Notes under the pieces: model-generated
What the model was told of the DNA's origin: nothing
The model's input: only the letters and a program-made list of their open reading frames with translations
Database searches by the model: none
Translations under genes and position numbers: made by a program
Part shown: positions 9,989 through 17,910 of the stretch, in pieces
Layout: every line of letters starts with the position of its first letter
How positions within the stretch are numbered: the stretch's first letter is position 1
Source of the DNA: Rhodoblastus sp963748385
Lineage (GTDB): Bacteria; Pseudomonadota; Alphaproteobacteria; Rhizobiales; Beijerinckiaceae
Direction: 5' to 3'
Assembly (NCBI GenBank): GCA_963748385.1
Contig: CAVVIQ010000001.1
Coordinates: forward strand, 62,001-126,000
Length of the DNA: 64,000 bases

Positions 9989-10564
9989 ATGAAAGATCCG
10001 TCCGATCCCCTGCGCGGGCTCGCCGCCGCGCGCGAATCGCGCGGCCCGGCGCCGGTGCATTTATGGAACCCGCCCTATTGCGGCGAGATCGACATGCGCA
10101 TCGCCCGCGACGGGACATGGTTCTACAACGGGACGCCGATCGGCCGCCCGGCTTTGGTCAAGCTTTTTTCCGGCATCCTGCGCAAGGACCCGGAGCGTTT
10201 CGTGCTGGTGACGCCGGTCGAACGCGTCGGCATAAAAGTCGAGGACGCGCCTTTTCTCGGCGTCGAGTTTTTACGCGACGGCGAAGGCGAACGCCAGGTT
10301 CTGCGACTGCGCACCAATGTCGACGACTGGGTGGAGATTTCGGCGCAATATCCGCTGAAATTCCTGCCCGGCGACAGCGGCGGCCTCAAGCCCTATGTGC
10401 TGGTGCGCGGCGATCTGTGGGCGCTGGTCAAGCGCGCCTTGTTCTACGACCTCGTCGCCTGGGGCGAGGCCAGGACGGTGGGGGGCGAGGAGATGTTCGG
10501 CGTCTTTTCCAAGGGCGCCTTTTTCGCCATGGCGCCGATGCGCGAAATCGCGGACCTGACATGA
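9989..10564 (+). CDS. DUF1285 domain protein
   Basis: This 191-aa protein matches the DUF1285 pattern: PPYCGEIDMRIARDGTWFYN, then GTPIGRPALVKLFSGILRKD, VLVTPVERVGIKVEDAPF and a C-terminal alpha-helical end. The function is unknown; the family is widespread in alphaproteobacteria at this position. GAAGAG precedes the ATG. It is divergent from moxR (132-bp shared intergenic region) and overlaps the nudix gene by ATGA. Confidence 0.92.
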   Translation: MKDPSDPLRGLAAARESRGPAPVHLWNPPYCGEIDMRIARDGTWFYNGTPIGRPALVKLFSGILRKDPERFVLVTPVERVGIKVEDAPFLGVEFLRDGEGERQVLRLRTNVDDWVEISAQYPLKFLPGDSGGLKPYVLVRGDLWALVKRALFYDLVAWGEARTVGGEEMFGVFSKGAFFAMAPMREIADLT

Positions 10565-11205
10565 CCTTCGACGCCGATGATTTTCTGGCGCGCGCCCGAA
10601 AAAATCTGCACCAAGGCTGGCCGGAGGCGGCCTTCGACCCGACTGCGCGCCCGCATCACGGCGACCACCGGCTGAACGAGCCGCTGGCTGGCGTGGCCGC
10701 GCGCCTGCCGGCGCCCGCCCGCCCGGCGGCCGTGCTGGCGCCGGTCGTCGCGCGAGAGGGCGGCCTCTCTCTGCTGCTCACCGAGCGCGCCAGCACTCTC
10801 ACCGAACATTCTGGGCAAATCGCCTTTCCCGGCGGCAAGATCGAGGCCGGCGAATCGCCGCTCGATGCGGCGCTGCGCGAGGCGGAGGAGGAAATCGGCC
10901 TTTTGCGCGACCGGGTCGAAATTCTTGGCTGTCTCGACCCGTATCAGACCAGCACCGGCTTCCGCGTCTTTCCCATCGTCGGCCTGACGCGTCCGCCGCT
11001 CGACCTCGCGGTGAACTGCCGGGAAGTCGCCGATGTGTTCGAAACGCCCCTGGCCTTCCTGATGGACGCCGCCAACCACCAGCGCCATTTCCGCGAATGG
11101 CAGGGGCGGCGACGGCAATTTTACGCCATGCCTTATGAAAACCGCTATATCTGGGGCGCGACCGCGGGCATGATCCGCAGTCTTTACGAGAGGCTCTATT
11201 CCTAA
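10561..11205 (+). CDS. NUDIX hydrolase, CoA pyrophosphatase-like
   Basis: This 214-aa protein has a complete Nudix box at residues 92-114 (GKIEAGESP, then REAEEEIGL), the Mg-binding catalytic helix. The preceding LLLTERASTLTEHSGQIAFP is typical of the NudL/CoA-diphosphatase branch (hydrolysis of CoA to phosphopantetheine and 3',5'-ADP); the exact substrate is inferred. Start ATG 10561 overlaps the DUF1285 stop. The same frame extends far upstream, but that part is an out-of-frame reading of DUF1285. Confidence 0.9.
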   Translation: MTFDADDFLARARKNLHQGWPEAAFDPTARPHHGDHRLNEPLAGVAARLPAPARPAAVLAPVVAREGGLSLLLTERASTLTEHSGQIAFPGGKIEAGESPLDAALREAEEEIGLLRDRVEILGCLDPYQTSTGFRVFPIVGLTRPPLDLAVNCREVADVFETPLAFLMDAANHQRHFREWQGRRRQFYAMPYENRYIWGATAGMIRSLYERLYS

Positions 11206-11466
11206 ATGGCGCGTTCGCTGCTCGAATCCCTCGGCCTGTTCGCCGCGCCCTTTCTGCTCTACGCCCTGTTCCTGTTTTTTCGCGCCCGCCATCCTCTGGT
11301 TGTCGCCCACTGGTCGCGCGGCGCCCTGTTCTGGCTGACGCTGGCCGGATTTTCTCTTGTTATCCTCGGCTTCGTCTATGCGGCGCTTTTCGGCGCCGCT
11401 CCGTCGGGGATCTATGTGCCCGCCCATATGGATCACGGCCGCCTGACGCCGGGAAGCTTTCAATGA
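11206..11466 (+). CDS. DUF6111-like small membrane protein
   Basis: This 86-aa protein has two predicted membrane helices (about residues 8-27 and 42-66) and begins immediately after the nudix stop. Size, topology and position between nudix and cca match the DUF6111 family. The function is unknown. The last codons overlap the cca start by four bases. Confidence 0.8.
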   Translation: MARSLLESLGLFAAPFLLYALFLFFRARHPLVVAHWSRGALFWLTLAGFSLVILGFVYAALFGAAPSGIYVPAHMDHGRLTPGSFQ

Positions 11467-12722
11467 CCGGCGACATCCGGCTTCTGCTCGACCGCCCGGC
11501 GCTGAAAAAAGTTTTTTCCGCGCTCGAAGGCGTCGAGTCGCGGGTGGTCGGAGGCGCCGTGCGCAACGCCTTGCTCGGCCAGCCGGTCGCGGACGTCGAT
11601 CTCGCCGTCGCGGCGGCGCCCGAAATCGTGGTCGAGAAAGCCGAGCGCGCCGGGCTGCGCGCCGTTCCGACCGGGATCGAGCACGGCACCGTGACCCTGG
11701 TGCTCGACGGAGCCCATTTCGAGGTGACTTCGCTGCGCGAGGACGTCGAGACCGACGGGCGCCGCGCCAAGGTGCGCTTCGGAAGCGATTTCGCCGCCGA
11801 CGCGCAAAGGCGCGATTTCACCATCAACGCGCTCTCGGTCGACGCTCAGGGCCGGATTTACGACTATGTCGGCGGCCTGGACGACCTCGCCCGGCGCCGG
11901 GTGCGCTTCATCGGCGATCCGCGCCAGCGCATCGCCGAAGATTATCTGCGCATCCTGCGTTTTTTCCGCTTTTCCGCCGGTTATGGCGAGGGCCCTCTCG
12001 ACCCGGAGGGTTTCGCCGCCTGCATCGCGCTTCGCGACGGAATCGACCGCCTGTCGCGCGAAAGGCTGGGCGGGGAATTGCTGAAAACACTGTCTTTTCC
12101 ACGTTCCGCCGCCATCATCGAAACCATGAGCCAGGCGGGCCTTCTCGCATTTCTCGATGTCGCCCCCTGGCCGGCGCGCTGTCTCCGCCTCGCCGCGATC
12201 CTTTCCGCGCGAAACCAGTCTGACTCCCTGCTTTCACTCGCCGCGCTGGCGCTGCACAGCGCCAGTGACGCCGAACGCCTCAGCGAAGCGTTGCGGCTGT
12301 CGCGGGCGCAAAAACGCCGCTTGGCCAAGATCGCGGAGATCGCCGCCGCCTGGCATGGCGCCTCCGCAGCGCCGGCGCCGGCGCAATTGCGCGAGCAGCT
12401 TTTCCTGTACGGGGGCGGCGCCGCCCGCGACGCCCTGCTGCTGATCCAGGCGGAAAGCCCGGCGGGAGCGAACGACCAGGACTTTCTCGCGGCGGAAGCC
12501 TTTTTGCGCGATACGCCGGCGCCCAGGGCGCCCTTCGCGGCCGTCGATCTTCTCGCCCGCGGCGTCCGGCAGGGCGCGGGCCTCGGGGCGGCGCTGAAAC
12601 GCCTGCAAGCCGCCTGGATCCGCGCCGGCTTCCCCCAGGACCCGAAACGGATCGCGGCGCTGATCGACGCCGCCTGCGCCGCCGGTCCTCGAGAATCCGG
12701 CTGGACGCGGCCGCGGCGTTAG
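11463..12722 (+). CDS. cca: CCA tRNA nucleotidyltransferase
   Basis: This 419-aa class-II nucleotidyltransferase adds or repairs the 3'-CCA end of tRNAs. GGAVRNALLG (residues 30-39) and DVDLAV (from 44) are the nucleotide-binding GG and metal-binding DxD motifs. RRDFTINALSVD and the RRVRFIGDPRQRIAEDYLRILRFFRF signature of the polyA-polymerase/CCA family follow. It is the last gene of the four-gene plus-strand run and overlaps the DUF6111 gene by ATGA. Confidence 0.93.
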   Translation: MTGDIRLLLDRPALKKVFSALEGVESRVVGGAVRNALLGQPVADVDLAVAAAPEIVVEKAERAGLRAVPTGIEHGTVTLVLDGAHFEVTSLREDVETDGRRAKVRFGSDFAADAQRRDFTINALSVDAQGRIYDYVGGLDDLARRRVRFIGDPRQRIAEDYLRILRFFRFSAGYGEGPLDPEGFAACIALRDGIDRLSRERLGGELLKTLSFPRSAAIIETMSQAGLLAFLDVAPWPARCLRLAAILSARNQSDSLLSLAALALHSASDAERLSEALRLSRAQKRRLAKIAEIAAAWHGASAAPAPAQLREQLFLYGGGAARDALLLIQAESPAGANDQDFLAAEAFLRDTPAPRAPFAAVDLLARGVRQGAGLGAALKRLQAAWIRAGFPQDPKRIAALIDAACAAGPRESGWTRPRR

Positions 12723-12770
12723 GTTTTACTTTCGGCCCAAGGGGCGCGCGGCCGCGCCCGTGGGGAAGAT

Positions 12771-13028
12771 ATGGCCGTCGACAACAAACATCCGGGCGAT
12801 CTCGCCGCGCGCATGGCCGAAAACCTGCGCCGCGTCTCGCAGGCCCGGCGCGCGGACGGGTTCAAGCGGGAATCCTTCGTCCTGCCCCGCGACAAGGCGC
12901 GCGAGAAGGCAAGGGAAATCTTCGCCTCCTTCCCCAAGGCGGCCTATATGACCGAGATCGAGTCCTGGCGGGAACTGGCCGACGGGCAGATCGAATTCAC
13001 CATGCGCCGCCTGCCGAGCGCCGATTGA
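12771..13028 (+). CDS. Small hypothetical protein, 85 aa
   Basis: I do not recognise this family. The protein is charged and basic at its N-terminal half (RMAENLRRVSQARRADGFKR), with no signal or membrane segment, and is probably cytosolic. GGGGAAG just before the ATG is a good ribosome binding site and codon use matches neighbours, so it looks real. It follows cca by 48 bp. A 7-bp hairpin follows it. Confidence 0.6.
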   Translation: MAVDNKHPGDLAARMAENLRRVSQARRADGFKRESFVLPRDKAREKAREIFASFPKAAYMTEIESWRELADGQIEFTMRRLPSAD

Positions 13029-13438
13029 GCGCCCGTCTCGAAGACGAAGGGGAAGGCGCTTTCCCCTGATTGTGTCCGCCCGTCCCTTCAAGACGACAGA
13101 TTTCCCATGACGTCCGAAATTCGCCCGGCGGGGCGTCCTCCGTCTTCCGCGCAAGCGTCTCCAGCGACGTCTTTGCTAATAAATATTATGTATTAACCAA
13201 CCTATCTTTACGCATATCTTCGCATCTGTGGCCATTTATTGAGGACATATCAAAGGTTAACCAACTATGCTAACTATGTTTTCGCTACACATGCGCAAAA
13301 CAAATTCACCAATTATTCGCCGTTGGCCGAACATATTTCCTAATTTGCATAAACCATTTATTTTTACGCCCTAATTACCTTTACGATTCTAAATCGCTCC
13401 AGACAGGCCGCGTCATGGCCTCGATCTGGAGTTTGAAG
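13029..13438. other. AT-rich intergenic region upstream of the outer membrane protein
   Basis: This 410-bp stretch turns strongly AT-rich from about 13170 to 13395, in sharp contrast to its surroundings. No gene is seen. It probably contains the promoter and leader of the porin-like gene. I cannot fix the -35/-10 boxes. Confidence 0.6.
13048..13067 (+). terminator. Short hairpin after the 85-aa gene
   Basis: AGGGGAA / TTCCCCT with a 6-base loop, 20 bases past the stop. It lacks a T run, so terminator function is uncertain. Confidence 0.3.
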
Positions 13439-14116
13439 ATGAAAAAGGTCTCGACCGCCTTGATCAGCGTCGCGGCGCTCTCCTTCGCCTCGCTGGCGCA
13501 GGCCGCCGATCTGCCCTACCGCGATGGGGCGCCGGCCGCTTACGATTATCCGGCGTCCTTCACGTGGACGGGCTTCTACGCCGGCCTCAATGTCGGCGCG
13601 GGGCTCGGCTCCTTCCTCGGCGGCGGACAAACCTATTTCGGCTCCAATCCCAGCGGCGGGATGATCGGCGGAACCGCCGGCTACAATTTCCAGTCGGGCG
13701 CTCTGCTGGTCGGCGTCGAGGGCGATTACGACTGGTCGCATTTCGCCTCGAGCGCGACGGCCGCGCCGGGAGTCATTTCGAGCGGCAGCATCGACAATAT
13801 CGCCACGGTCCGCGGGCGGCTCGGCTATGTGATGGATCGCCTGGTGATTTTCGGAACCGCCGGCTATGCGGGCGCCGACGTCGCCGGCACGCTGAGCAAT
13901 TTCCCCGCGAGGGCGGTCGCTAACCAGAGCTTCTGGACGAACGGCTGGACGTTGGGCCTGGGCGCGGAATATGCGGTCACGCCGCATATCACGGTCAAGG
14001 CCGAATATCTGTACGCCTCGCTCGGCAACAACAGCTTTTTCAACCTCACGCCCAACTACATGAGCGCGGGCGCCGATGTGAACCTGCTGCGCGCCGGCGT
14101 GAACTACAAGTTCTGA
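13439..14116 (+). CDS. Outer membrane beta-barrel protein (Omp25/RopB type)
   Basis: This 225-aa protein has a signal peptide (MKKVSTALISVAALSFASLAQA, cleaved before ADLPYRD), a typical SFTWTGFYAGLNVGAG opening, alternating beta strands, and a C-terminal FNLTPNYMSAGADVNLLRAGVNYKF-like end finishing in Phe, as needed for BAM assembly. It belongs to the OmpA-like beta-barrel family abundant in Rhizobiales; it probably stabilises the outer membrane. ATG 13439 follows GGAG at 7 bases; an in-frame ATG at 13415 would spoil the signal peptide. It ends in a strong terminator. Confidence 0.9.
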   Translation: MKKVSTALISVAALSFASLAQAADLPYRDGAPAAYDYPASFTWTGFYAGLNVGAGLGSFLGGGQTYFGSNPSGGMIGGTAGYNFQSGALLVGVEGDYDWSHFASSATAAPGVISSGSIDNIATVRGRLGYVMDRLVIFGTAGYAGADVAGTLSNFPARAVANQSFWTNGWTLGLGAEYAVTPHITVKAEYLYASLGNNSFFNLTPNYMSAGADVNLLRAGVNYKF

Positions 14117-14194
14117 CCGAAGCCCGAGGACGCCGGCAGGCGTTCTTCGTGGCAAAGGCCAGGAAATTTGATGCTCCCCCCGAGGCGACTTAAG

Positions 14195-14225
14195 CCCCCG
14201 GCGCTCCGCGCCGGGGGTCTTTTTT
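14195..14225 (+). terminator. Rho-independent terminator of the outer membrane protein gene
   Basis: A 10-bp GC stem (CCCCCGGCGC / GCGCCGGGGG, loop TCC) is followed by TCTTTTTT. The T run reaches the stop codon of the convergent GST gene. Confidence 0.92.
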
Positions 14226-14820
14226 ATGCCCGGGTGGCGTCGAAAGCCGGGACAGAAGCCGCGAAGGAATCGAGCCAGGCGACAAGACGCGGATGGCCGG
14301 CGCGCCAGGCGCCGTCGAAGCGCAGGTCGAGATAGCCGAGCGCGCAGGCCAGCGCGACGGCGCCGACGTCTGCGGCGCCCGGCGCCGGCGGCGCGCCTTC
14401 GAGCGCGGCCAGCGCCCGCTCGACCTTGCCGCGCTGATGCGCGATCCAGTTCTCGCTAAATTCACTCGCCGCGCGCATCCGCTTTTCATAGATCTGCAGA
14501 ATGCTGGCGTCGGCGATCCCGTCGGCCAGCGCTTCGAGCGTCAGGACGTCGTAGCGCGCCTCGCGCTCCAGCGGCATGACCCTGCCGCCGCCCGCGAGTT
14601 CGTCGAGATAAGCGCAGATCACGGCGCTGTCATAGATGCAGACGCCGTCATCGCGCTCCAGCGTCGGAATCTTGCCCAGCGGATTCTTGACGCGAAGGAC
14701 GTCCTGCGGATCATTGGTGTCGGCGCGAACCAGTTCGATACGGCCGTCAAGTCCGACCAGGGCGGCGACGACGCGCGCCTTGCGCGAGAAAGGCGAAGTC
14801 GGCGAAAAATACAGTTTCAT
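14224..14820 (-). CDS. Glutathione S-transferase family protein
   Basis: This 198-aa protein has an N-terminal thioredoxin-fold domain (MKLYFSPTSPFSRKARVVAA, NPLGKIPTLERDDG, and DSAVICAYLD as the glutathione-binding loop) and an all-helical C-terminal domain. The substrate is unknown; it may be a beta-like or NrdH-like GST of general detoxification. It is convergent with the outer membrane protein gene and shares the terminator region. Confidence 0.9.
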   Translation of the reverse strand: MKLYFSPTSPFSRKARVVAALVGLDGRIELVRADTNDPQDVLRVKNPLGKIPTLERDDGVCIYDSAVICAYLDELAGGGRVMPLEREARYDVLTLEALADGIADASILQIYEKRMRAASEFSENWIAHQRGKVERALAALEGAPPAPGAADVGAVALACALGYLDLRFDGAWRAGHPRLVAWLDSFAASVPAFDATRA

Positions 14821-14987
14821 GGCGCGAAATCCTCACGCGCGATGAGGCGCCGGCGAAAGCGAAGCCGGTTCCCCGCCGAAAAGCTCTTGGCGAGATTGAC
14901 GGCCCCGCCACGAGATCGCTTCGCAATCCGCGGCAAGGCGTTCGGTGTGGAATTCGCTTCGGCGTCCGAGGAACGCGGCGCGGGAAA

Positions 14988-15200
14988 TCACTCCAGATGG
15001 AGATTGACCGCCTTGGGCCCCTTCCCCTTCTTGTCCGGCTCGATCTCGAAACTGAGCTTCTGGCCTTCGTTGAGCGCCGTCAGCCCCGCCTGCTCGACCG
15101 CTGTGATGTGCACGAAAATATCCTTGCCGCCATCGGAGGGGCGGATGAAGCCCCAGCCTTTCTCCACGTTGAAGAATTTGATGGTCCCCGACTGCGCCAT
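14988..15200 (-). CDS. Cold-shock domain protein
   Basis: This 70-aa protein contains the CSD motifs RNP1 (KGWGFI, residues 14-19) and RNP2 (DIFVHI, 27-32); it is a single-stranded RNA/DNA chaperone. ATG 15200 follows GGAGGAAA. The frame stays open to 15389, but the extra 63 residues lack homology and lie in the leader. An AT-rich upstream region and a possible long leader suit post-transcriptional cold control, as in cspA, but this is inferred. Confidence 0.93.
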   Translation of the reverse strand: MAQSGTIKFFNVEKGWGFIRPSDGGKDIFVHITAVEQAGLTALNEGQKLSFEIEPDKKGKGPKAVNLHLE

Positions 15201-15703
15201 GACGTGTTTCCTCCGTTCAAGGCCGACAGTTCGGGCGGCGCGCCGCTGGGATTGCCATTCCAAGAGCAGTCCACCCGGCCCGATTCCCTCGGCCGCTTGG
15301 CGGATCTCCTTGCTTTTATGTAGGCTTCTTATGTCGCAAGACAGGCTGCTTTTTTCGTCAGCCCCCTCGCCGAAGCGAAGGTCCCCCATATGATACGTTG
15401 CGGCATATTGTCGCGTATGGCAAGCGTCCCTTTGTATTATCCTTTACTTCCGTCAAGCGTTGATGCGTACATTCGAAAACATGAATATATATACTTGACG
15501 TTTTGTTGAGACATTATGATGGTTATTGCTTTGCACGCCTTGTATATATATCAGCATTACTGGCTATTACGCGTCAATTAACTAAAACACTTCGTCTATA
15601 ATAAAGTTCGCATCGCTTCTGATTCTATGTATCAATCAAGCACGACCGGCTTATATTCCAATATGAGCCGCAACGCTTCCCCAAACAGTTCCTGCATTTG
15701 GCT
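15201..15703. other. AT-rich intergenic region upstream of the cold-shock gene
   Basis: About 500 bp without a gene, very AT-rich from about 15400 to 15660. Two arms, ATATATATAC (15485-15494) and GTATATATAT (15542-15551), are inverted copies 47 bases apart. The region should contain the minus-strand promoter and leader of the cold-shock gene. I could not assign -35/-10 boxes with proper spacing. Confidence 0.55.
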
Positions 15704-16552
15704 CTAAGCGTCATGATCTGCGGCGCCGCCGCGTTCGATCGAAAATCCGGCGCCCGGTCCGCGCGCCAGGGCGTGCGCCAGCGCCGGAAGGATGACCTCC
15801 AACTCGTCCTTCAGCACATAGGGCGGATTGACGACCATCAGCCCGGCGCCAGCGAGCGGGCGCCCCGGCGCCGGCGTCTCGACCTGGAGTTCGATCCGCA
15901 GCCAGTCCGGCGCCCGCGCGGCGAGCGCGCGGCAGAAGGAATTGGCGATTTCCGGCTCCTTGATCGGCTGCCAGACGATGAAGATCCCGCCCGGCCATCT
16001 GCGCAAGGCGTCGACGATCGAGTCGTGAAGACGCTCATATTCGTCGCGGCGCTCGAAAGGCGGGTCGATCAGCACGAGGCCGCGCCGCTCTTTCGGCGGC
16101 AGATAAGCCTTGAGCCCGGCATAGCCGTCGATCTCCAATTGCTTGACCCGGGCGTCGCGGCCCAGAGCCCGTCGCAGGTTTTGCGCGGCTTCAGGCAGCA
16201 ATTCGCAGAACAGCGCGCGGTCCTGAGGGCGCAGCAGGGACCGCGCGATGACCGGCGAACCAGGGTAGAGCCGCGGGGCCCCGGCGGCGCGGACAGCGTC
16301 GAGATAGGGCGCCAGCAGTTCCGCCGCCGCGCCGAGGTCGGCGCCATTCAGGAGCCGCAGAATTCCGTCACGCGCCTCGTTTGCGCGCGCCGCCTCCGGC
16401 CCGGAAAGATCGTAGAGCCCGGCGCCGGCATGGGTGTCGATGACGCGGAACGGTTTGTCCTTGCGGCGAAGATAGAGCAGCGTCCGGACCAGAACCGCGT
16501 GCTTCAGCACGTCGGCGAAATTGCCGGCGTGGAATTCATGGCGGTAGTTCAT
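15704..16552 (-). CDS. rlmJ: 23S rRNA (adenine(2030)-N(6))-methyltransferase
   Basis: This 282-aa protein opens with MNYRHEFHAGNFADVLKHAV, the RlmJ hallmark, then has VIDTHAGAGLYDL (SAM site) and the catalytic DPPFE motif at residues 163-167 for N6-adenine methylation. It modifies A2030 of 23S rRNA. Its ATG overlaps the stop of the upstream RNase T2 gene (ATGA), suggesting translational coupling. The frame is open further upstream but that is a shadow of RNase T2. Confidence 0.94.
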   Translation of the reverse strand: MNYRHEFHAGNFADVLKHAVLVRTLLYLRRKDKPFRVIDTHAGAGLYDLSGPEAARANEARDGILRLLNGADLGAAAELLAPYLDAVRAAGAPRLYPGSPVIARSLLRPQDRALFCELLPEAAQNLRRALGRDARVKQLEIDGYAGLKAYLPPKERRGLVLIDPPFERRDEYERLHDSIVDALRRWPGGIFIVWQPIKEPEIANSFCRALAARAPDWLRIELQVETPAPGRPLAGAGLMVVNPPYVLKDELEVILPALAHALARGPGAGFSIERGGAADHDA

Positions 16553-17313
16553 CGCCCGGCCGGCGCGACCACGCTCGGGCTGCGGCAATTTTCCCGCGCG
16601 ACCTGCGGACAGGACACGAAATTGCGTAAATCCTTGGACAGGCAGAACCGCGCCTCCTGGAACAGGCCGCGGCGGCACACCACCGCCATCATGCCGGCGC
16701 GCAGGCGCGGATTGGCCGCCATGAAGGCGCGCTGCACGTCGAACGGCGAGAGGCTCAGGTCGGCCTGGGGCGCCGTGAGCGCCGGGGGCGTGGCGACCAG
16801 GTCGCGCGCGGCGCGGACGGCGGCGAAATAGCCCGACGGACTCATGCCGGAGCACAGGCCGTGCTGGCGCCATTCGTGGCGCGCGAGGCCCGGATCGGGA
16901 TAGAGATCGCCAAGGCCGGACAGGACCGAATAGGGCAGATAGGGATTGCCGGGGCACTGGCTGGGATAGCCGTCGTCGTTCTGCGGCCAGAGGCCGTGAA
17001 CGACGAAGCCGGGATTGGCGCCCGGGGCGCATTGGGCCGAAGCGCGCCGCGCGCCGGTCGTCTGGCAGAAGCTCGGCGACCACGACAAGGCGAGGACATA
17101 GAAGTCGAAGTCGCCCGAGGCGGCGCCGCCGCGCCAGGCGTTTGGCCCGAAACGGCCGGCCGGCCCCGAGCCGCCGTCCGGCGCCGACTGGGCCTGGGAC
17201 ACGGGCCGGCGGTCGGCGCAATGGTCGAGAAGGCAATCGTCGGCCCAAGCGGGCGCCACGACAGCCGGCGCCGCGACAAAAAGTATCAGAATCGCGGCGA
17301 GGAGCGCCTTCAT
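16549..17313 (-). CDS. Secreted ribonuclease T2 family protein
   Basis: This 254-aa protein has a signal peptide (residues 1-24, ending PAWA) and the two RNase T2 active-site segments: FVVHGLWPQ (catalytic His106) and HEWRQHGLC (146-154, catalytic His and Glu). ALSWSPSFC and many Cys suggest disulfides, so it should act in the periplasm, cleaving RNA through 2',3'-cyclic phosphates. A GGAAG site precedes the ATG. It is coupled to rlmJ. Confidence 0.93.
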   Translation of the reverse strand: MKALLAAILILFVAAPAVVAPAWADDCLLDHCADRRPVSQAQSAPDGGSGPAGRFGPNAWRGGAASGDFDFYVLALSWSPSFCQTTGARRASAQCAPGANPGFVVHGLWPQNDDGYPSQCPGNPYLPYSVLSGLGDLYPDPGLARHEWRQHGLCSGMSPSGYFAAVRAARDLVATPPALTAPQADLSLSPFDVQRAFMAANPRLRAGMMAVVCRRGLFQEARFCLSKDLRNFVSCPQVARENCRSPSVVAPAGR

Positions 17314-17332
17314 CGTTTCTTCCGGAGGTCGA

Positions 17333-17779
17333 TCAGGGGCCGACGCCCTCGCACATCGGCGAATAGGCGTGGTAATGGTCGAGGCCCTCCACGCACCATT
17401 CGACGCCGCGATTGAAGCTCATGAAACCGCCGCGCTCGATGATGGTGTATCTGATCGTGCGCACCCTGGAATTGTTGAATGAAGCCCTGGCCACGCAATA
17501 ACGGCGGGGAACGAATTCCGCGCCATTGGCGCGGAAGGCGTATTCGCGGATGTCGTTGAAGCCGGTGATGCGCAGCGGCGAGTTGAAGCTGAAAGCCTCC
17601 GCCGTGGCGAAGCGCTGCGAGATTTCATAGAGCGAAACCCCGTCGTCGCATGTCGGCATGCGCCCGTCATAGGGAAGGGTGAAGAAATCCTCGGCGCGCT
17701 CCCGCGGAGCGGCGACGGCGGCGCCGGCGCAAAGCGCCAGCAGGGCGGTCGCCACAATGGCGCTACGGGTCGAATGCAT
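17333..17779 (-). CDS. Secreted hypothetical protein, 148 aa
   Basis: I do not recognise the family. A clear signal peptide (IVATALLALCAGAAVAA, cleaved near residue 23) leads to a mature domain with four Cys (TCDDG, YCVAR, EWCVEG, MCEGVG), which could form two disulfides, and mostly beta-type sequence (ITGFNDIREYAFR, VRTIRYTIIERGG). GAGGGA precedes the ATG. It lies 19 bp upstream of RNase T2 on the same strand, so it may be cotranscribed and exported with it. Confidence 0.75.
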   Translation of the reverse strand: MHSTRSAIVATALLALCAGAAVAAPRERAEDFFTLPYDGRMPTCDDGVSLYEISQRFATAEAFSFNSPLRITGFNDIREYAFRANGAEFVPRRYCVARASFNNSRVRTIRYTIIERGGFMSFNRGVEWCVEGLDHYHAYSPMCEGVGP

Positions 17780-17910
17780 GGTGTCCCTCGGCGATGACCG
17801 CCGGGACGATGCGCAAAGAAGGGCGGGCGCGTCAAGGCGCTTTTCGCCGTCAAGCCGCGCGTGGCGAGCTTCGCAAGGCCGGCGTTGCCCGGGAACAACA
17901 ATTCTCGCGG

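Noticed and set aside
15480..15520. A sigma-70-like promoter (TTGACG ... TATGAT) in the AT-rich region
   Set aside because: Spacing is only 14 bases, and it points away from the cold-shock gene.
15704..17248. A 514-codon minus frame containing RlmJ with a long N-terminal extension
   Set aside because: The extension is an out-of-frame reading of the RNase T2 gene; RlmJ starts at 16552.
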